Shown one piece after another: positions 1 to 6,050 of a stretch of DNA of 8,499 bases (its first letter is position 1; each line of letters begins with the position of its first letter). The DNA lies in the NCBI GenBank assembly GCA_022508685.1, contig JAFLUS010000068.1:1-8499 (forward strand), in the 5' to 3' direction. This DNA is from Prevotellaceae bacterium (lineage in GTDB: Bacteria > Bacteroidota > Bacteroidia > Bacteroidales > Bacteroidaceae). Position numbers and translations under genes: made by a program. Under the pieces are notes generated by a model. The model was not told where the DNA came from and searched no databases. It saw only the letters and a program-made list of their open reading frames with translations.

Positions 1-848
1 TGGGTGCCGAGGGCGAAGGAGCGTTCCATGTTGCCGGTGTTGTCGATGTTGTCGGCTTTTGCAGAGAGGTTGTCGAGGAGATTGACGACGACGGCTTCCG
101 TGGTACAGGGAAGGACGGGAGAACCGAATTCGAGTTGGCCGTGATGCGCGAGGACGACGTGGAGGATGCGGTTGATTTCGTCGGTGGGAATGTCGTGGCG
201 TTCCAGTTCTTTCTGCAGACGGTTGGTGCTGATGTAGATGTGTCCCAACAGGTACATGGAGGGTTGGGTGTCGCCGTCTTTTGTATATTCATAGACTTTG
301 CCGTAGTCGTGGAACAGGATGGCGAGCACGCAACGTTCGAGTTTCACGGCGTAGGGCAGACAGGGATAGAGGCCTTCGAGCATGTGCAGCATTTGGTAGG
401 TGTGGTTGAGCAGTCCGCCCTTGAAGGCGTGGTGCACGGAGGTGGCTGCGGGGTATTGCGAATAGGGTTGGTAGAGTTTGTCGGCAAATTCCGTGATGAC
501 GGGAATGAGTTGTCCGTCGGTGCACATCTGGCAGAGGTGGGAGATGCAGGCGTCCCACACGTCGCGTGTGATGGGGCGCGGCAGGAGGTGGTAGAGCGGA
601 TGGCCTTCCTGCGGAATGGCGCCCGGGTGCATGTCCAGTTTCCGTGCCGATTTCTTTCCGTCGTTGTCTTGTATGTTGAAGAAGGAGACGAGTTGCCCGA
701 CGATGGGTTCGCCGGTGGGTTGCACGTCCCACACGCTGAGGGTCATTTCTTCTTCCGTGTTTTTCACTTTGAGCGTGCAGTAGGCGTCACCACGGCGGGT
801 GGTTCCGTTGGTGCGGCCGATGACGATGTATTCTTTTCCTTGTAGCAT
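1..848 (-). CDS. YhaM-like OB-fold/HD-domain protein (probable 3'-5' exoribonuclease), 3' end cut by window edge
   Basis: I translated 282 residues from the ATG at 848-846; the frame stays open to the window edge, so the C-terminus is missing. Residues 1-70 look like a nucleic-acid-binding OB fold. Residues about 135-282 form an HD phosphohydrolase domain: H139/H140 in VHHAFKGGLLNHT with H149, the metal-binding pair H180-D181 in LFHDYGKVYEY, H203, H235/H236 in LAHHGQLEFGSPV, and D259 in NLLDNLSAKAD. This order, and especially the HHG-x-x-E-[FW]-GSP signature, matches the YhaM/CBF1 family, known in Firmicutes as a metal-dependent 3'-5' exoribonuclease of about 314 residues, so roughly 30 residues should be missing. 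It starts 17 bp after the ispD stop and is the last visible gene of the leftward operon. No Shine-Dalgarno is seen. Family assignment is strong; exact substrate (RNA, DNA or nucleotide) in this phylum is inferred. Confidence 0.88.
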   Translation of the reverse strand, partial: MLQGKEYIVIGRTNGTTRRGDAYCTLKVKNTEEEMTLSVWDVQPTGEPIVGQLVSFFNIQDNDGKKSARKLDMHPGAIPQEGHPLYHLLPRPITRDVWDACISHLCQMCTDGQLIPVITEFADKLYQPYSQYPAATSVHHAFKGGLLNHTYQMLHMLEGLYPCLPYAVKLERCVLAILFHDYGKVYEYTKDGDTQPSMYLLGHIYISTNRLQKELERHDIPTDEINRILHVVLAHHGQLEFGSPVLPCTTEAVVVNLLDNLSAKADNIDNTGNMERSFALGT

Positions 849-865
849 GGTGGGTGGGTGCGATG

Positions 866-1513
866 CTATCGCATTAAGTCGTTAGGTGTGGTGATTTTGA
901 TGTTTTCGCGATTGCCTTCGACGAGGGTGATGGTGTGGCCGAGGGCTTCGACGACGGAGGCGTCGTCGGTGAAGTGCGGTGAGAACGGCTGTCCATAGGC
1001 ACGGCGAAGCAGTTGGGCGTCGAACACTTGCGGGGTCTGCACGAGGCGGTAGTCGCTGCGTGGGACGGTCGTGCTGCTGCCGTCGGGGTGCACGTGGCGC
1101 AGGGTTTCGAACACGTCGACGACGGGAATGGCTGCACCGCTGTGGGCGGCGGTCTGGTAGCAACGGGCGATGACGTCGGCGGAGACGTGGGGACGGACGC
1201 CGTCGTGTACGCCGATGAGGCGACGGTCGGGCGTGACGAGTTGCAGTCCGTTGCCGACGGAGTGGAAGCGGGTTTCGCCTCCTCCGGCAATGTCATAAGG
1301 GGTAGTGAAGGCGTGTTGCCGGCAGAGTGTGCGCCAATAGTCGATTTGGGCGGCGGGCAGCACGACGACAATCTGCATCGTCGGGTCGTAGGTGTGGAAG
1401 CGTTCGATGGTGTGCATCAGTATGGGCTTCCCGTCGATGGGCAGAAACTGCTTGGGGATGTCGGCACCCATGCGCAGCCCTTTTCCGCCGGCGACGATGA
1501 TGACGGCGTTCAT
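866..1513 (-). CDS. ispD: 2-C-methyl-D-erythritol 4-phosphate cytidylyltransferase
   Basis: Cytosolic enzyme that joins CTP and MEP to make CDP-methylerythritol, the third step of the non-mevalonate isoprenoid pathway. The 215-residue protein has the nucleotidyltransferase glycine loop [10 protein letters not shown] near residues 7-16 followed by PKQ at 20-22; R14 and K21 occupy the positions of the catalytic Arg/Lys of the E. coli enzyme. Other family motifs are HDGVRP (103-108, D104), VQTPQ.F (158-164), FTDDASVVE (181-189) and LVEG...NIKIT.PNDL at the C-terminus, with K206 as the conserved lysine. Length is slightly below E. coli IspD (236). The ATG overlaps the stop of the preceding DJ-1 gene in an ATGA quartet (1513-1510), which fixes the start and suggests translational coupling. 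It could in principle be a TarI/IspD paralogue for another polyol phosphate, but the motifs and housekeeping context favour IspD. Confidence 0.95.
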   Translation of the reverse strand: MNAVIIVAGGKGLRMGADIPKQFLPIDGKPILMHTIERFHTYDPTMQIVVVLPAAQIDYWRTLCRQHAFTTPYDIAGGGETRFHSVGNGLQLVTPDRRLIGVHDGVRPHVSADVIARCYQTAAHSGAAIPVVDVFETLRHVHPDGSSTTVPRSDYRLVQTPQVFDAQLLRRAYGQPFSPHFTDDASVVEALGHTITLVEGNRENIKITTPNDLMR

Positions 1514-2073
1514 GCGGTGAAGATGTCGGGGTAGAGCATTCCGGCGCAGATGTCGTCGGCTTTTTCCTTGCCGCAGAAGTGCTCGACGATGGTGTAGCCC
1601 AGTTTCAGGACGGCTGCTGGACCTTTGCCGAGGAAGAATTGTCCGTCGTGCACGACGAGTTCGCCGGTGGCTGTTGCGCCGTGCAGGTCGGGCTCGAATC
1701 CCGGATAGCAGGTGGCGTGCAGTCCTTCGAGCAGACCGAGTTTGCCGTACACCATCGGTGCGGCGCAGATGGCTGCCAAAGGTTTGCCTTGCTGAAAATG
1801 CTGCAGGATGACTTGGCGCAGTCCTTCGTGGGCTTCGAGGTTGGCTGCTCCGGGCAGTCCGCCGGGCAGATATAACAGGGATGCGTCGCTGAAGTCGATG
1901 TTTTCAAACAGGTCGTCGGCAACGATGCCTACGTGGTGGCTGCTCTGCACGGTGAGTTCGCCGGTGACGGAAACGGTCTTGAGCGGAAGTGCTGCCCGTC
2001 GGCATACGTCGATGAAGCCGATGGCTTCGATTTCTTCAAAGCCTGTGGCGAGGAATACATAGATTTTGTCCAT
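1510..2073 (-). CDS. DJ-1/PfpI family protein
   Basis: A 187-residue single-domain protein of the DJ-1/PfpI (class I glutamine amidotransferase-like) superfamily. The start is [12 protein letters not shown], with E16 aligning with the Glu that contacts the reactive cysteine of human DJ-1. LYLPGG is at 67-72, and the nucleophile elbow AAICAAP holds C103. YPGFE.DLHGA (123-133) follows. Members act as chaperones, deglycases or glyoxalase-like enzymes, or redox sensors; the exact activity here cannot be read from sequence. I chose the ATG at 2073 because family members begin directly at this strand. The frame is open upstream to another ATG at 2139, but that extension (PIGTTPRTSPRTNT...) has no family resemblance and would start 9 bp after the tonB stop. 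The gene lies 75 bp after the TonB-like gene and overlaps ispD by 4 bp. Confidence 0.92.
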   Translation of the reverse strand: MDKIYVFLATGFEEIEAIGFIDVCRRAALPLKTVSVTGELTVQSSHHVGIVADDLFENIDFSDASLLYLPGGLPGAANLEAHEGLRQVILQHFQQGKPLAAICAAPMVYGKLGLLEGLHATCYPGFEPDLHGATATGELVVHDGQFFLGKGPAAVLKLGYTIVEHFCGKEKADDICAGMLYPDIFTA

Positions 2074-2148
2074 AATGATAGGTGGATAAATGGTGTTTGT
2101 TCGGGGTGATGTTCGGGGCGTTGTTCCAATGGGTTGCAAATTGCCCGC

Positions 2149-3105
2149 TTACCGCTGTTTGAAGCGATAGGTGATGGTTCCTGCTTCGGCGTTGTTGGTG
2201 CCTTCGCTGAACGTGGATGCACGTGCGGCAGCGAGTGCGGCATTGCGCAGCGGTTGGGAGTTGGTGGTTTGGCTTTTAATGGTGGCTGACGTGACTTTGC
2301 CGGCGGTGTTCACCACAATGGCGACGACGATGGTGCCTTCGCTCGTCTGGTCGGCATAGTCGGGCTTTGCCAGATAGGTGGCCTTGCGCGAACCGACTGC
2401 GTAGGACGAACCTACACCGCCCACGCCTGTCGTTGCACCATTGTCGGCATTGCCGTTGGGCGAACCTTGGCTGCCGTTGCCCTGCGTGTTGCCGCTGTTG
2501 CCGGCAGTTCCCGCCTTGCCGAATGCACCACCGATTTTGCTGTTGGCTGCTGCCGCCGCATCGGCTTCGCGTTTCTTCCGCGCCTCTTCTTCGGCCTTGC
2601 GCTTGGCTTCCGCCTCGGCTTTCCGTTTGGCTTCTGCCTCAGCCTTCTGCTTGGCCTCCGCTTCAGCCTTGCGTCGGGCTTCGGCCTCGGCGGCTTTGCG
2701 TGTAGCCTCTTCCTTGGCTTGCTTGTCGGCTTCTTGGCGTTCCTTTTCCTTGTTGGCAGCAACGGTCGGTTCCTTCTCCTGCGTGATTTGCGGTTTCTCG
2801 GTCTTGGCAGGCGCCACAGGCGGAGCAGGCTCTGCCGCGACGTTGTTGTCTGCCGCGCTTTCGGGTTCGGTCGTTGCCGATGCTTCGGCATCGCCCTCCT
2901 CGTCTTCTCCGTCAGCAGGGAAACCGTCGAGTTGCTCTCCGTCGGCTTCGGGCACGCTGCCCAACAGCACGGGGATGCCATCCTCGGTGCGTTGTTCTTG
3001 CGACACGGCTGTCAGCGTGAGGAATGCCAGCAGCACGAGGAGCAGCGTGTGGAGGACAATGGTGATGACGGCGGCTATGGCTTTTTGTTTCTTCTTTTGT
3101 TCCAT
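2149..3105 (-). CDS. TonB/TolA-like energy transducer
   Basis: A 318-residue inner-membrane-anchored periplasmic protein that should couple the ExbB/ExbD proton channel to the outer membrane. Visible parts in order: a basic N-terminus (EQKKKQK); one membrane segment at about 9-31 that carries T15-x3-H19, matching the functionally important S-x3-H of TonB and TolA with Thr for Ser; an acidic patch at 53-73; a Pro/Ala/Lys stretch at 91-115; a highly charged Ala/Lys/Glu helix at about 109-184 built of octads such as KAEAEAKR; a Gly/Asn/Ser-rich flexible linker at 191-237; and a TonB C-terminal domain at about 243-318 (GTIVVAIVVNTAGKV..., ending ITYRFKQR). The long charged helix is TolA-like, while the C-terminus reads as TonB. 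It directly follows exbB and exbD (27-bp gap). No tolB or pal is visible, so TolA versus TonB cannot be settled. Confidence 0.9.
   Translation of the reverse strand: MEQKKKQKAIAAVITIVLHTLLLVLLAFLTLTAVSQEQRTEDGIPVLLGSVPEADGEQLDGFPADGEDEEGDAEASATTEPESAADNNVAAEPAPPVAPAKTEKPQITQEKEPTVAANKEKERQEADKQAKEEATRKAAEAEARRKAEAEAKQKAEAEAKRKAEAEAKRKAEEEARKKREADAAAAANSKIGGAFGKAGTAGNSGNTQGNGSQGSPNGNADNGATTGVGGVGSSYAVGSRKATYLAKPDYADQTSEGTIVVAIVVNTAGKVTSATIKSQTTNSQPLRNAALAAARASTFSEGTNNAEAGTITYRFKQR
2575..2694 (-). repeat. 24-bp coding repeats in the charged arm of the TonB/TolA-like gene
   Basis: Codons 138-177 consist of about five imperfect 24-bp units encoding an eight-residue pattern (ARRKAEAE, AKQKAEAE, AKRKAEAE, AKRKAEEE, ARKK...). 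The copies differ by synonymous and a few non-synonymous changes, so this is an old or selected repeat rather than a freshly duplicated one. The product is expected to be a long straight charged helix spanning part of the periplasm, as in TolA. Changes in unit number would keep the frame and change only arm length. Confidence 0.8.
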
Positions 3106-3132
3106 CGTCGGTAGTCGGAGTGTAACGGGGGA

Positions 3133-3552
3133 TTAGTTGTGTTCAGGCGGCCGTGTAGCAAGCACCATCTTGAAGTTGTTTTCGTTGGCGACGTTCAGCA
3201 CTTCCACGATGTTCCGATAGGGCACTTTTTCGTCGGCATAGAGCGAAACGAACAACTCCGTCGAATCGTTGGCGGCAGCGGTCTGCAGCACGGCTGGCAG
3301 TTGGTCGAGCGTGACGAGTTGGTCTTCCTTACCGTCGGCAGATGCGTAGATGTTTTGCAGGCTGTCGATAGTGATGCGTGCCACTCCCTGCGTGGTCGAC
3401 TGCTGCTTGCTGTGGGGCAGGTTCACTTTCAGCGCGTTGGGCGCGACCAATGTGCTCGTTATCATGAAGAAGATGAGCAGCAGAAAGATGATGTCGGTCA
3501 TTGACGACATATTGAATGTGGGCGTGACCCTTGTTCTGCGATGTAGAGGCAT
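3133..3552 (-). CDS. exbD: ExbD/TolR family proton-channel subunit
   Basis: A 139-residue protein with the standard family layout: a short basic cytoplasmic N-terminus (MPLHRRTRV), one membrane helix at about 19-37, and a periplasmic domain to the end. The conserved membrane aspartate is D20 in the motif MSSMTDIIFLLLIFF; it is equivalent to D25 of E. coli ExbD or D23 of TolR, which carries protons. After the helix comes the conserved VNLP (43-46). The C-terminal domain (residues about 55-139) includes LFVSLYADEKVPYRNIVEVL, typical of the ExbD periplasmic fold. Together with ExbB it forms the proton-driven stator in the inner membrane. The gene is 21 bp after exbB and 27 bp before the transducer gene. 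ExbD and TolR cannot be separated firmly by sequence here; the symbol reflects the TonB-type neighbour. Confidence 0.95.
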   Translation of the reverse strand: MPLHRRTRVTPTFNMSSMTDIIFLLLIFFMITSTLVAPNALKVNLPHSKQQSTTQGVARITIDSLQNIYASADGKEDQLVTLDQLPAVLQTAAANDSTELFVSLYADEKVPYRNIVEVLNVANENNFKMVLATRPPEHN

Positions 3553-3573
3553 AGGACGATTCGTTTCGTTGTA

Positions 3574-4191
3574 TTATTCATTCATCAAGTCCATGAACGA
3601 GAGCGATTTGCGCTCCAGTTCGTTGACCACTCCGTCGACTTTTGCCACGAGGTAGTTGTAGGCAAACAGGGCGATGATGCCGACGATGAGGCCGGCGACG
3701 GTCGTCACCATGGCCTTGTAGATGCCGCCCGACAGCATGGAGATGTCGAGGTTGCCACCGGCATTCGACATTTGCCAGAAGGCTTCGACCATACCGATGA
3801 CGGTGCCGAGGAAACCAATCATCGGTGCACCGCCGGAAATGGTGGCGAGGACGTGCAGACGCTTCTCGAGTGCAGCCACTTCCAAGTTGCCGGTGTTTTC
3901 GATGGCGCTCTGGATTTCGGCGGCAGGCTGTCCCATGCGGCTGATGCCTCGCTCAATGATGCGTGCACCTGCCGTGTCGGTCGTGCGGCAGAAGTTGATG
4001 GCCGATTGCGTGTCGCCATTCTTGATGTAGTCGCGGATGCGGTCCATGAAGAGCGGGTCGTGCTTCTCGGCAGAGCGGATGGCGATGTAGCGCTCTACGA
4101 AAATGTAGATGGCAACGAGTGAGAGGATGGCGAGTACAATCATCACCCAACCACCTTGCTGGGCGAGTTCGAGAATGCTGAGTTCTTTCAT
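3574..4191 (-). CDS. exbB: ExbB/TolQ/MotA family proton-channel protein
   Basis: A 205-residue polytopic inner-membrane protein and the main body of the proton channel. The three helices are at about 14-33 (GWVMIVLAILSLVAIYIFVE), 118-138 and 158-182, with a cytoplasmic loop of about 80 residues between the first two. The family signature lies in helices 2 and 3: APMIGFLGTVIGMVEAF (122-138, with T130) and AMVTTVAGLIVGIIALFAYNYLV (160-182, with T163/T164). These threonines and glycines line the pore in ExbB and TolQ and sit next to the ExbD aspartate. The start ATG at 4191 gives a normal family N-terminus; no Shine-Dalgarno precedes it. It is separated by 45 bp from pdxJ and by 21 bp from exbD. 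Confidence 0.95.
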   Translation of the reverse strand: MKELSILELAQQGGWVMIVLAILSLVAIYIFVERYIAIRSAEKHDPLFMDRIRDYIKNGDTQSAINFCRTTDTAGARIIERGISRMGQPAAEIQSAIENTGNLEVAALEKRLHVLATISGGAPMIGFLGTVIGMVEAFWQMSNAGGNLDISMLSGGIYKAMVTTVAGLIVGIIALFAYNYLVAKVDGVVNELERKSLSFMDLMNE

Positions 4192-4236
4192 TGTTCTGTG
4201 CTATTTAAGAAGTTGATGTTTCGTATTCATTATATA

Positions 4237-4950
4237 TTATTGCAGACATTCCTTGTAGCGGCGAATGGTCTGCTCCAGTCCGAGATAGAGTGCGTCGCAC
4301 ACGAGGGCGTGCCCGATGCTGACTTCGTCCAACCACGGAATGTGCTGCTTGAAGAAAGCGAGGTTTTCCAGACTCAGGTCGTGTCCGGCATTCAGACCGA
4401 TGCCGCAACGTCGGGCAGTTTCGGCAGCACGGACAAACGGCGCAACGGCGGCGTCGGGGTCGGCGGCGTATGCCGAAGCGTAAAGCTCGGTGTAGAGTTC
4501 CACGCGGTCGGCACCAATCTCTGCCGCCTTCTCCACCATGTCGGGATTGGCGTCGACAAAGATGCTGGTGCGGATGCCCTGTTCGCGCAATTCCGTCACG
4601 ATGTCGGTCAGGAAATCATAGTGCGTGCAAGTGTCCCAACCTGCGTTCGACGTGATTTGTTCGGGGCTGTCGGGCACGAGCGTAACCTGCGTGGGGCGCA
4701 CGCTTCCGACCAAATTCATGAAGGATTTCTGCGGATAGCCTTCGATGTTGAATTCGGTGCGGAGCAGGGGTTTGAGATTGACGACGTCAGCGTAGCGAAT
4801 GTGGCGTTCGTCGGGGCGCGGGTGGACGGTGATGCCGTCGGCTCCGAACCGCTCGCAGTCGAGCGCAACCTGTTGTACGTCGGGATTGTTGCCGCCACGG
4901 GCATTGCGTATAGTGGCGATTTTGTTGATATTAACGCTCAGTTTGGTCAT
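4237..4950 (-). CDS. pdxJ: Pyridoxine 5'-phosphate synthase
   Basis: Cytosolic TIM-barrel enzyme that condenses 3-amino-2-oxopropyl phosphate with 1-deoxyxylulose 5-phosphate to form pyridoxine 5'-phosphate (DXP-dependent vitamin B6 pathway). The 237 residues match the usual PdxJ length. Hallmarks in order: [17 protein letters not shown] (4-20), [16 protein letters not shown] (36-51, H43), EFNIEG (66-71, E70), [18 protein letters not shown] (89-106), SIFVD (129-133), ELYTE (151-155), [13 protein letters not shown] (185-197, H190) and EVSIGHALV (209-217). H43, E70 and H190 line up with the E. coli catalytic residues H45, E72 and H193. It is the first gene of the leftward operon. DXP is also the entry point of the MEP pathway in which the downstream ispD acts. 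Upstream AAGGAG ends two bases before the ATG, one of few Shine-Dalgarno-like sites in the window. Confidence 0.97.
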   Translation of the reverse strand: MTKLSVNINKIATIRNARGGNNPDVQQVALDCERFGADGITVHPRPDERHIRYADVVNLKPLLRTEFNIEGYPQKSFMNLVGSVRPTQVTLVPDSPEQITSNAGWDTCTHYDFLTDIVTELREQGIRTSIFVDANPDMVEKAAEIGADRVELYTELYASAYAADPDAAVAPFVRAAETARRCGIGLNAGHDLSLENLAFFKQHIPWLDEVSIGHALVCDALYLGLEQTIRRYKECLQ

Positions 4951-4952
4951 TT

Positions 4953-4958
4953 CTCCTT
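4953..4958 (-). promoter_or_regulatory. Shine-Dalgarno-like site of pdxJ
   Basis: On the minus strand AAGGAG is followed by AA and then the pdxJ ATG. The spacing of two bases is very short for an anti-SD contact, so its strength is uncertain. It stands out because the internal genes of the operon show no such site. Confidence 0.45.
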
Positions 4959-5009
4959 GTTAATTACGACAAATCATTGCCGTGCAACCGGTTTTTGGAA
5001 AAAAAACTT

Positions 5010-5017
5010 TATATTTG
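5010..5017 (+). promoter_or_regulatory. Candidate -7 element of the nadK promoter
   Basis: TATATTTG fits the Bacteroidota housekeeping -7 consensus TAnnTTTG exactly and lies in an AT-rich stretch 112 bp before the nadK ATG. A TTTG at 4994-4997 is only 12 bp upstream, whereas the known -33 box sits about 19-21 bp away, so no well-placed -33 element is seen. The predicted leader of about 100 nt would carry the 13-bp repeats. Confidence 0.45.
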
Positions 5018-5030
5018 CAGCATCGTTGCA

Positions 5031-5063
5031 GCAAAATTAGTAATTCCACTGCAAAATTAGTAA
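5031..5063. repeat. Pair of 13-bp direct repeats in the divergent promoter gap
   Basis: GCAAAATTAGTAA occurs at 5031-5043 and again, without mismatch, at 5051-5063; the spacer is 7 bp and the period 20 bp, close to two helical turns. Read on the minus strand, each copy contains TAATTTTG (5039-5032 and 5059-5052), a full match to the TAnnTTTG -7 consensus, pointing toward pdxJ. They may be two tandem -7 elements for the leftward operon, or a two-site operator; no good -33 box is visible for either. Confidence 0.6.
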
Positions 5064-5120
5064 AAAAAGTGCGATTATTTGGTGCACGGACTTCAATTTT
5101 AGAAAAAATAAACATTCTAC

Positions 5121-5124
5121 GGAG
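5121..5124 (+). promoter_or_regulatory. Shine-Dalgarno site that supports the nadK start
   Basis: GGAG is followed by AAAT and the ATG at 5129. The site supports this ATG over upstream in-frame starts such as 4982. Confidence 0.55.
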
Positions 5125-5128
5125 AAAT

Positions 5129-6019
5129 ATGCAGAAGGAGCAGTTGAAATTCGCCCTGTTCGGGAATGTATATCAAGAGCGGAAATCGGCAGCCGTGCAG
5201 AAGTTGCTGGCAGTGCTCGAGGCACACGGCATTGCCATTGCCGTAGAGTCGGAATTCCTTGCCTTCCTGCGCGACAAACTGCAGATTTGCGTGCCCGATT
5301 GCGAAGTCATCACAGGCGACAGCATCGGCGACGTCGACTATGTGGTGTGCATGGGTGGCGACGGCACGTTTCTCGGCGTAGCCAGCCGCATCGGCAATGC
5401 GCAAGTGCCGATACTCGGCATCAACACGGGGCGGCTGGGATTCTTGGCTTCGTTCTCGTCCGACGATATTGAGGTGGCCGTTGCCGACATTTGCAAGGGA
5501 CGTGTCTGCGTGGAGCGGCGCAGCCTGTTGCAGGTGCTGTGCGACGACGAACCGCTGCAGGGCTATCCGTTTGCCCTCAACGAAGTCGCCATTCTCAAGC
5601 ACGACATCTCCTCCATGATTTCCATCCATACGCGCATCAACGGCGAGTACCTCACGACCTATCAGGCTGACGGACTCATCGTGGGTACGCCCACCGGCTC
5701 GACGGCATATTCGCTCAGCGTAGGCGGCCCCATTGTGGTGCCGAACAGCCACACGATGTCGCTCACGCCCGTGGCTCCCCATTCCCTCAACATGCGGCCG
5801 TTGGTGCTGTGCGACGACAGCGAAGTCGAACTGTGCGTCGAAAGCCGCAGCCACAGTTTCCTCGTGGCAATGGACGGACGCAGCCAGAGTTATCGCGACG
5901 GCATTCATCTGCGCATCCGCCGTGCGCCCTACGATGTGCAGGTGGTCGTGCATCCGGGCGAAAGTTTCTTCACGACCTTGCGCCGCAAGATGATGTGGGG
6001 CACCGACCACCGCGAATAA
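5129..6019 (+). CDS. nadK: NAD kinase
   Basis: Cytosolic ATP-dependent (or polyphosphate-dependent) kinase that phosphorylates NAD to NADP. From the ATG at 5129 the protein has 296 residues, the normal family length. Motifs in order: VVCMGGDGTFLG (72-83, with GGDGT at 76-80, nucleotide and catalytic loop), INTGRLGFLAS (98-108), the NE pair at 151-152 in ALNEVAIL, DGLIVGTPTGSTAYSLSVGG (181-200, diphosphate and substrate binding) and PVAPHSLNMRPLV (214-226). The frame is open upstream to an ATG at 4982, but those 49 residues would be encoded by the AT-rich promoter gap and resemble nothing in the family, whereas MQKEQLKFALFGN is a typical NadK N-terminus with a GGAG site ahead of it. It is the first gene of the rightward operon, divergent from pdxJ, with the ABC exporter gene 31 bp downstream. 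Confidence 0.97.
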   Translation: MQKEQLKFALFGNVYQERKSAAVQKLLAVLEAHGIAIAVESEFLAFLRDKLQICVPDCEVITGDSIGDVDYVVCMGGDGTFLGVASRIGNAQVPILGINTGRLGFLASFSSDDIEVAVADICKGRVCVERRSLLQVLCDDEPLQGYPFALNEVAILKHDISSMISIHTRINGEYLTTYQADGLIVGTPTGSTAYSLSVGGPIVVPNSHTMSLTPVAPHSLNMRPLVLCDDSEVELCVESRSHSFLVAMDGRSQSYRDGIHLRIRRAPYDVQVVVHPGESFFTTLRRKMMWGTDHRE

Positions 6020-6050
6020 TGCCGAAACATGTAAAATCAATCCCTTCTTC

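Noticed and set aside
135..845. Plus-strand open frame of 236 codons at the left end
   Set aside because: It is antisense to the YhaM-like gene, whose minus-strand product has a full set of HD motifs; the plus-strand product has no recognisable motif and is rich in Val/Gly/His, as mirror frames of GC-biased genes are.
2098..2118. Direct repeat TGTTCGGGG at 2098-2106 and 2110-2118 in the tonB/DJ-1 gap
   Set aside because: Only two 9-bp copies with no palindrome or promoter match nearby; too little to call an operator.
2074..2139. 22-residue N-terminal extension of the DJ-1 protein
   Set aside because: DJ-1 family proteins begin at the first beta strand (here [10 protein letters not shown]); the extension is Thr/Pro/Arg-rich and unlike a signal peptide.
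2441..3136. Plus-strand open frames of 231 and 215 codons opposite the transducer gene
   Set aside because: Their Ser/Ala- and Leu/Phe/Gly-rich repeats are the complement of the Ala/Lys/Glu repeats in the TonB/TolA-like arm; no independent start signal or homology is apparent.
4982..5128. 49-residue N-terminal extension of NadK
   Set aside because: The extension is encoded by the AT-rich promoter gap, includes the -7 candidate and both 13-bp repeats, and lacks family resemblance; the ATG at 5129 has a GGAG site and gives the normal length.
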